Assembly: GCF_002017865.1 (NCBI RefSeq)
Contig: NZ_MTJN01000002.1
Span: 1,612,001 to 1,676,000, forward strand
DNA: 64,000 nt
From: Rhodoferax fermentans
Lineage (GTDB): Bacteria; Pseudomonadota; Gammaproteobacteria; Burkholderiales; Burkholderiaceae_C
Direction of reading: 5' to 3'
The position numbers and the translations under genes are program-made. Shown one piece after another: positions 59,905 to 64,000 of the stretch (the stretch's first letter is position 1; the number at the start of each line of letters is the position of its first letter). Under the pieces are notes generated by a model, which did no database searches, was not told where the DNA came from, and saw only the letters and a list, made by a program, of their open reading frames with translations.

Positions 59905-60600
59905 TCACTGGCGCAGGGATTGCTCTAAGAACGAGAGTGTTCTCCCCAATGCCAACGAGGCTTCAGGGGCGTTATAAGCAGATCGGCAGTCACAGTTGAA
60001 ACCGTGGCTGGCGTTGTACAGATGCAGCGCCACCTCGGGGTGCGCCAGCCGGAAGGCCTCGACACCTTGCAGCGGAATCGAGGCGTCGTGCTCTGCAAAG
60101 TGTGCCAGTACCGGCACTTTGGGGCGCCTGGCGATCTCGACCGGCTGTGTCATGCCGCCGCCGTAATACGGTACGGCAGCCGTGACGTGATCGAGCTCAC
60201 ACGCGGCGCGCCAGGTCAACAACCCGCCCCAGCAATAACCGACCACCGCGACCTTGCCCGAGGGCAGCTGGCGAGCCGCATGATCTACCGTGGCCTGGAT
60301 GTCGGCCAACACACCGGGCGCGGGCAACCCTTCGACCTGCGCCTTCAAGGCCACACCTGCAGCGATGTCCTCAGGTGAGTAACCCATGTCCACACCCTGC
60401 CGAACCCGGTGAAAGGTCGACGGCGCCAGCGCCAGATAACCCTGCGCTGCAAAGCCGTCAGTCACTGAACGGATATGGCGGTTGACACCAAAAATCTCCT
60501 GCAACACCACCACGGCGCCGCGCACCGGACCCATTGGTGTGGCCTGGTACACCGGAAACTGAAAACCGTCGGCGGCGGTCAACGCAAGCAAAGACGTCAT
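59905..60600 (-). CDS. Dienelactone hydrolase family protein
   Basis: 231 residues from ATG 60600. The alpha/beta hydrolase triad is visible: Cys in VGYCWGGLLTW, Asp in FAEHDASIPL and His in NASHGFNCD. The block VVLQEIFGVNRHIRSVTDGF near the N-terminus is the family hallmark. True dienelactone hydrolases act in chlorocatechol degradation, but lone genes like this one are general hydrolases of unknown substrate. Confidence 0.92.
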   Translation of the reverse strand: MTSLLALTAADGFQFPVYQATPMGPVRGAVVVLQEIFGVNRHIRSVTDGFAAQGYLALAPSTFHRVRQGVDMGYSPEDIAAGVALKAQVEGLPAPGVLADIQATVDHAARQLPSGKVAVVGYCWGGLLTWRAACELDHVTAAVPYYGGGMTQPVEIARRPKVPVLAHFAEHDASIPLQGVEAFRLAHPEVALHLYNASHGFNCDCRSAYNAPEASLALGRTLSFLEQSLRQ

Positions 60601-60680
60601 GGGCGTTCTCCGATCCAGGGAAACGGCCATTTTCCATGTTTTGCCAAAACGCGCCCCAGCAAACCGAATACGATGGCTGC

Positions 60681-61427
60681 ATGCAAAAAATACTCTTGAT
60701 CACAGGTGGTTCGCGCGGCATTGGCGCTGCTACCGCTTTGCTGGCGGCACAACACGGTTTTGCTGTGGCCATCAACTACAGCTGCAATGCCGAGGCGGCC
60801 AACACGGTGGTACAGCAGATTCAAACCAGCGGCGGCAACGCCATCGCGGTGCAAGCCGATGTAGCCCAAGAAGACCAGGTGGTCGCCATGTTTAAGGAAG
60901 TTGATGCCAAGCTCGGGCGATTGACAGCGCTGGTGAACAACGCCGGCGTGGTGGACGTGGCCAGCCGGGTCGACAGCATCACGGTGCAGCGCCTGCGCCG
61001 CATGTTTGACACCAATGTGCTGGGCAGTTTTGTGTGCGCCCGCGAGGCCATCCAACGCATGAGCACACGTTTTGGCGGCAGCGGCGGCGCCATCGTGAAT
61101 GTCTCCAGCATCGCCGCCAGTCTGGGCAGTGCTGGTCAGTATGTGGATTACGCGGCCAGCAAAGGGGCCATCGACAGCTTCACCATCGGGTTGGCGCGGG
61201 AGCTGGCGCAGGAGGGTATCCGGGTCAATGCGGTGCGCCCCGGCATCATCGACACCCACATTCACGCCTCAGGCGGCCAGCCCGAACGCGCCCATCAGCT
61301 GGCATCCACGGTGCCCATGCAACGTCCAGGGACAGCACAGGAAATAGCCCAATCCATTGTCTGGCTGCTCTCGGATGCGTCCAGTTACACCACCGGCGCT
61401 TTGCTCGACGTGGCCGGTGGACGTTAA
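60681..61427 (+). CDS. Short-chain dehydrogenase/reductase
   Basis: 248 residues from ATG 60681. Classical SDR: ITGGSRGIGAATALL cofactor motif, LVNNAGVVDVA, VNVSSIAASLG with the catalytic Ser, YVDYAASKGAID with Tyr and Lys, and RVNAVRPGIIDT. The ending TTGALLDVAGGR is typical of this NAD(P)-dependent group. Substrate unknown. It is divergent from the dienelactone hydrolase gene and 33 bases before marC. Confidence 0.92.
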   Translation: MQKILLITGGSRGIGAATALLAAQHGFAVAINYSCNAEAANTVVQQIQTSGGNAIAVQADVAQEDQVVAMFKEVDAKLGRLTALVNNAGVVDVASRVDSITVQRLRRMFDTNVLGSFVCAREAIQRMSTRFGGSGGAIVNVSSIAASLGSAGQYVDYAASKGAIDSFTIGLARELAQEGIRVNAVRPGIIDTHIHASGGQPERAHQLASTVPMQRPGTAQEIAQSIVWLLSDASSYTTGALLDVAGGR

Positions 61428-61460
61428 GCACTTTTTCAAAACCCGCAATACCTACACACC

Positions 61461-62081
61461 ATGGATTTCAAACCCCTCGTCACCCTGCTGGCCATCGTCA
61501 ACCCGCTGGCCATCGTGCCGTTTTTTATCCACTACACCCAGAACTTTGACGACGAGCAGCGTCGGCGCACGGTCCTGATTTCTGCCTTCAGCTGTTTTGT
61601 GGTGATTGCCGTCAGTGCGCTGATGGGCTTGCAGATTCTGAAGTTTTTTGGCATTTCGCTGGCCAGCTTTCAGGTCGGCGGGGGCATGTTGTTGCTGACC
61701 TCGTCATTGGCCATGCTCAACGCGCAACCGGCCGAGGCCAAATCCAATGCCGAGGAAATGCATGACGCCGCTGCCCGCGCCAGCATTGCCGTGGTGCCTC
61801 TGACGATTCCGCTGCTGACTGGCCCAGCCACCATGTCCACCGTGGTGATTTATGCCGACAAGGCCAAGACGGTGCTGCAACTCACCACGCTGGTGGGCTA
61901 CGGCGTGGTGGTGGCCTTGGCCACCGCGCTGTGTTTTTCTCTGGCAAAACCGATTGCCCGCAGGCTGGGCAAGACCGGCATCAATGTCATGACCCGGCTG
62001 ATGGGCCTGATTCTGGCTGCGCTCGCGGTGGAGGTGATGTCTGACGGCCTGGTGAAACTGTTTCCCATATTAGGAAAATGA
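61461..62081 (+). CDS. MarC family inner membrane protein
   Basis: 206 residues with six predicted helices. AIVNPLAIVPFFIHYTQNF near the start, ISLASFQVGGGMLLLTSSLA, and PLLTGPATMSTVVIYADKA are the MarC (UPF0056) blocks. Despite the name, E. coli MarC is not shown to give multiple antibiotic resistance; the transport role is unknown. Confidence 0.93.
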   Translation: MDFKPLVTLLAIVNPLAIVPFFIHYTQNFDDEQRRRTVLISAFSCFVVIAVSALMGLQILKFFGISLASFQVGGGMLLLTSSLAMLNAQPAEAKSNAEEMHDAAARASIAVVPLTIPLLTGPATMSTVVIYADKAKTVLQLTTLVGYGVVVALATALCFSLAKPIARRLGKTGINVMTRLMGLILAALAVEVMSDGLVKLFPILGK

Positions 62082-62179
62082 CCCAGGGGCTACAGGCCCA
62101 TCACACACGGCCGGAATTTCGTCTTTTTGACTAAAACGCATCACAACTTCTTTTAAATCAAAGACTTACGTTGATTTTG

Positions 62180-62207
62180 ACAAGTGTAACGAAAGATTTA
62201 CACTTGT
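62180..62207. promoter_or_regulatory. 10-bp perfect inverted repeat upstream of apbE
   Basis: ACAAGTGTAA, eight bases, TTACACTTGT, about 77-104 bases before the apbE start. TGTAACGAA also occurs twice, at 62185 and 62219. Candidate operator for a dimeric regulator. Confidence 0.5.
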
Positions 62208-62231
62208 ATGAAAACACCTGTAACGAACTTA

Positions 62232-62268
62232 AAATGTCTGCAAATGTCCGCTACTTCGGACAAATGTC
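62232..62268. promoter_or_regulatory. Helically phased AAATGTC repeats with an internal palindrome
   Basis: AAATGTC starts at 62232, 62242 and 62262, that is, at exact 10- and 20-base steps. TGTCCG, six bases, CGGACA lies within (62245-62262). This places several copies on one face of the helix just ahead of the apbE ribosome site. Confidence 0.5.
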
Positions 62269-62283
62269 TACAGGGGGTTACGG

Positions 62284-63285
62284 ATGCGTCGACGTACTTT
62301 GCTTTCGGCTTCATTGGGTCTGGGTTCATTGGCGGCCTTGGCCTGTTTCGACAGGCCTAACAGCGCACGCTCCGATCTGCGGCCCTATTCAGGCTCGGGC
62401 AAAGCTTTTGGCACCACCGTGAGCATTGCGCTGTGGCATGACGACGCCACACAAGCACAAGCGGCCATCACCGAGGCCTTGGCCCAGGTCAGCCAGGTGG
62501 ATGCCTTGATGAGCCTGCATCAGGAACACAGCCAGGTCTACCAACTCAATCTGTTGGGGCGCATTGAGAAACCTGACCCCCATCTGGTCAAGGTGCTGAC
62601 TTATGCCCGACAACTCTCCGAACAGACGGCAGGGGCGTTTGACATCACCGTGCAACCCTTGTGGCGGGTTTTCACACAAGCGCAAGCGCGCGGCGAACTG
62701 CCCAGACCAGAGGCCATAGCGAGCGCCAAGGCCCTCGTCAACTGGCAAGGCCTGAGTGCAGGCGGACAACAAGTCAGCCTGGCACAGCCCGGTATGGGCA
62801 TCACCCTCAATGGCCTGGCGCAGGGGTATGCGGCCGACCTGGTGCTGGCGAGTTTGCATGCACATGGGATCAGCCACGCCCTGGTCGACACCGGCGAATT
62901 CGGTGCACTGGGCCACAAAACGACCGGTTTGCCCTGGGTTCTGGGCATCAAGAACCCGCGACACACCGATGCACTCGCCGCCAAGGCCGCGCTGGATGGT
63001 CGCCAATTGGCCACATCAGGCGACTACGAAACCTTTTTCAGCCCGGACTACATCCATCACCATATTTTTGATCCCGCCACCGGAGACTCCCCCACCACCC
63101 TGGCCAGCGCCACGGTGCTGGCGCCCACCGGTTTGATGGCCGACGGGCTGTCAACCGCATTCATGGTGATGGGGGCCAACAAGGCACTGGCACTGGCCCA
63201 ACAACTGCCACAGGTGGATGCCTTGCTGATCCACAAAAACGGTGCCATCCAGGTCACACCCAAATTCCCGGCGTTGTCTGCCTGA
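62284..63285 (+). CDS. apbE: ApbE family FAD:protein FMN transferase
   Basis: 333 residues. The signal region MRRRTLLSASLGLGSL has a twin-Arg-like start and a Cys near 24 that might be a lipoprotein site, though the lipobox is poor. The family blocks are AFGTTVSIALW, GAFDITVQPLWRVF, and GITLNGLAQGYAADLVL with the Mg/FAD residues, then ATSGDYETFF. ApbE links FMN covalently to Thr or Ser in RnfG, RnfD or NqrC-type subunits in the periplasm. The RnfB-like gene 49 bases downstream supports an Rnf context. GGGGG precedes the ATG. Confidence 0.93.
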   Translation: MRRRTLLSASLGLGSLAALACFDRPNSARSDLRPYSGSGKAFGTTVSIALWHDDATQAQAAITEALAQVSQVDALMSLHQEHSQVYQLNLLGRIEKPDPHLVKVLTYARQLSEQTAGAFDITVQPLWRVFTQAQARGELPRPEAIASAKALVNWQGLSAGGQQVSLAQPGMGITLNGLAQGYAADLVLASLHAHGISHALVDTGEFGALGHKTTGLPWVLGIKNPRHTDALAAKAALDGRQLATSGDYETFFSPDYIHHHIFDPATGDSPTTLASATVLAPTGLMADGLSTAFMVMGANKALALAQQLPQVDALLIHKNGAIQVTPKFPALSA

Positions 63286-63334
63286 GTGGCGCCCAGGTGA
63301 ACCTGTTGTTGAACACCCGACTGGAGGACTGACG

Positions 63335-64000
63335 TTGGAACTCATTGGCACGATTGGTAGCGCAGGGCTTTTCATGGCAACGCTGGGGGTGTTGCTCGCG
63401 GGTGTGCTGGCTTTTGCGAATCGTCGGCTGTATGTGTATGAAGACCCTCGGATTGAAGAGGTGGAGAACCTGCTGCCCAAATCCAACTGTGGCGCCTGTG
63501 GTCTGGCGGGTTGCCGCAACTTTGCCGAGAAAGTGATTGCTGGCGAGATTGTTCCAGCACAGTGCACGGTGAGCAGTGCAGCGCAGGTTGGCATGATTGC
63601 CACGATGCTGGGCGTGGATGCGGGAGACGTTGAACGCCGTGTGGCGCGCCTGGCCTGTGCCGGGGGCAAACATGTGGCCTACACCCGAGCGCGGTACGCA
63701 GGTTTGTCAACCTGCCGGGCGGCTGCAGTGGTCAGTGGTGGTGGCAAGGAATGTGCCTGGGGTTGCCTGGGGTTGGGCGATTGTGTCAATGTCTGCAAAC
63801 AAGGAGCCCTGCACCTGGATCGGCACGGCCTGCCGGTGGTGGACCCGCTCAAATGCACAGCATGTAATGACTGTGTGGCTGTCTGCCCCAAAGGTCTGTT
63901 CTCTCTTCAGGAGCTCAGCCACAAACTCTGGATCGCCTGCCGTAACCGGGCCGATGGTGATGCGGCCCAAGCTGCCTGCGAGGTTGCCTGCACCGCCTGC
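63335..64000 (+). CDS. rnfB: RnfB-like electron transport complex iron-sulfur subunit, partial
   Basis: 222 codons, open at the window edge. A TTG start at 63335 is chosen because GGAGG lies seven bases upstream and no ATG fits. One N-terminal helix (about 5-28) is followed by the 4Fe-4S domain NCGACGLAGCRNFAEKV (about 52-68, PF04060). Then come STCRAAAVVSGGGKECAWGC, LGLGDCVNVCKQGAL, KCTACNDCVAVCPKGLF and the Cys-rich end CEVACTAC. This is the long RnfB form typical of anaerobes (clostridia, Bacteroidetes), not the short gammaproteobacterial one. It would pass electrons between ferredoxin and NAD-linked parts of an Rnf complex. Confidence 0.87.
   Translation, partial: MELIGTIGSAGLFMATLGVLLAGVLAFANRRLYVYEDPRIEEVENLLPKSNCGACGLAGCRNFAEKVIAGEIVPAQCTVSSAAQVGMIATMLGVDAGDVERRVARLACAGGKHVAYTRARYAGLSTCRAAAVVSGGGKECAWGCLGLGDCVNVCKQGALHLDRHGLPVVDPLKCTACNDCVAVCPKGLFSLQELSHKLWIACRNRADGDAAQAACEVACTAC

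Noticed and set aside
62156..62174. ATCAA-N9-TTGAT upstream of apbE as an FNR box
   Set aside because: The half-sites face outward and the spacing is nine, not the four of TTGAT-N4-ATCAA.

Overview
The window looks like chromosome of a betaproteobacterium of the order Burkholderiales, most likely the family Comamonadaceae (Rhodoferax/Polaromonas type). This rests on gene content: phasin and PHA-granule genes, a Liv-type transporter with CoA ligases, lptA-lptB-rpoN, and a DUF1840 protein. GC-rich coding and two families of dispersed palindromic repeats fit the same view. The assignment comes from reading the sequence, not from a search. I saw no rRNA, tRNA, CRISPR array or intact insertion sequence.

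Bases 1-13517 are an exopolysaccharide or O-antigen cluster, all on the minus strand. In transcription order it runs: fcl and gmd (GDP-L-fucose), a Wzx-type flippase, an FkbM methyltransferase, a glycosyltransferase, a second FkbM methyltransferase, a third methyltransferase, a polysaccharide deacetylase, four more glycosyltransferases, an epimerase, the initiating sugar-phosphate transferase, an H-NS-like gene and the start of a FlaA1/CapD-type dehydratase. Many junctions are ATGA/GTGA overlaps. Base composition between about 0.5 and 11.4 kb is more AT-rich than the rest of the window, and the dispersed repeats are missing there, as expected of an exchangeable locus.

Bases 13664-24351 form a neutral-lipid neighbourhood: a two-domain fatty acyl-CoA reductase, a phasin, a patatin-like lipase, a TetR regulator, a helical-repeat protein, a wax ester synthase/diacylglycerol acyltransferase, an acyl-CoA-binding protein and a PHA-system protein. 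A lipoprotein peptidase, a DUF1840 protein and a PaaK-like ligase follow. Together these could turn acyl-CoA into wax ester or triacylglycerol and manage the storage granule.

Bases 23095-32900 hold a seven-gene operon (AMP-dependent CoA ligase, LivG, LivH, LivM, binding protein, LivF, PaaK-like ligase). It is transcribed away from a Crp/Fnr-type regulator, with a palindrome placed like a class II activator site. A RES-Xre toxin-antitoxin pair, an rRNA pseudouridine synthase, a TRAP transporter ending in a strong terminator, a GFA protein and a lipase-like hydrolase follow to 40.4 kb.

Bases 40410-48430 are an N-acetylglucosamine locus: cutC, nagB-nagA (minus), a fused EIIA-HPr-EI PTS protein, the NagE-type EIICB and a GntR/UTRA regulator, with three related candidate operators.

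Bases 48.5-61.4 kb are mostly housekeeping: an NTF2-like protein, an SDR, a UPF0149/SEC-C protein, a 59-residue ORF behind an FNR-type box, a PIN protein, an RlmL-type methyltransferase, rpoN-lptB-lptA, dsbA, a SPOR protein, argS, psiF, a dienelactone hydrolase and an SDR. From 61.4 kb to the end come marC, an ApbE flavin transferase and the start of a long-type RnfB, which suggests an Rnf-like complex beyond the edge. The only stretch over 300 bases without an obvious large gene is 50632-51222. It holds the 59-residue ORF, the FNR-type box, an inverted repeat and the 3' end of a dispersed repeat.
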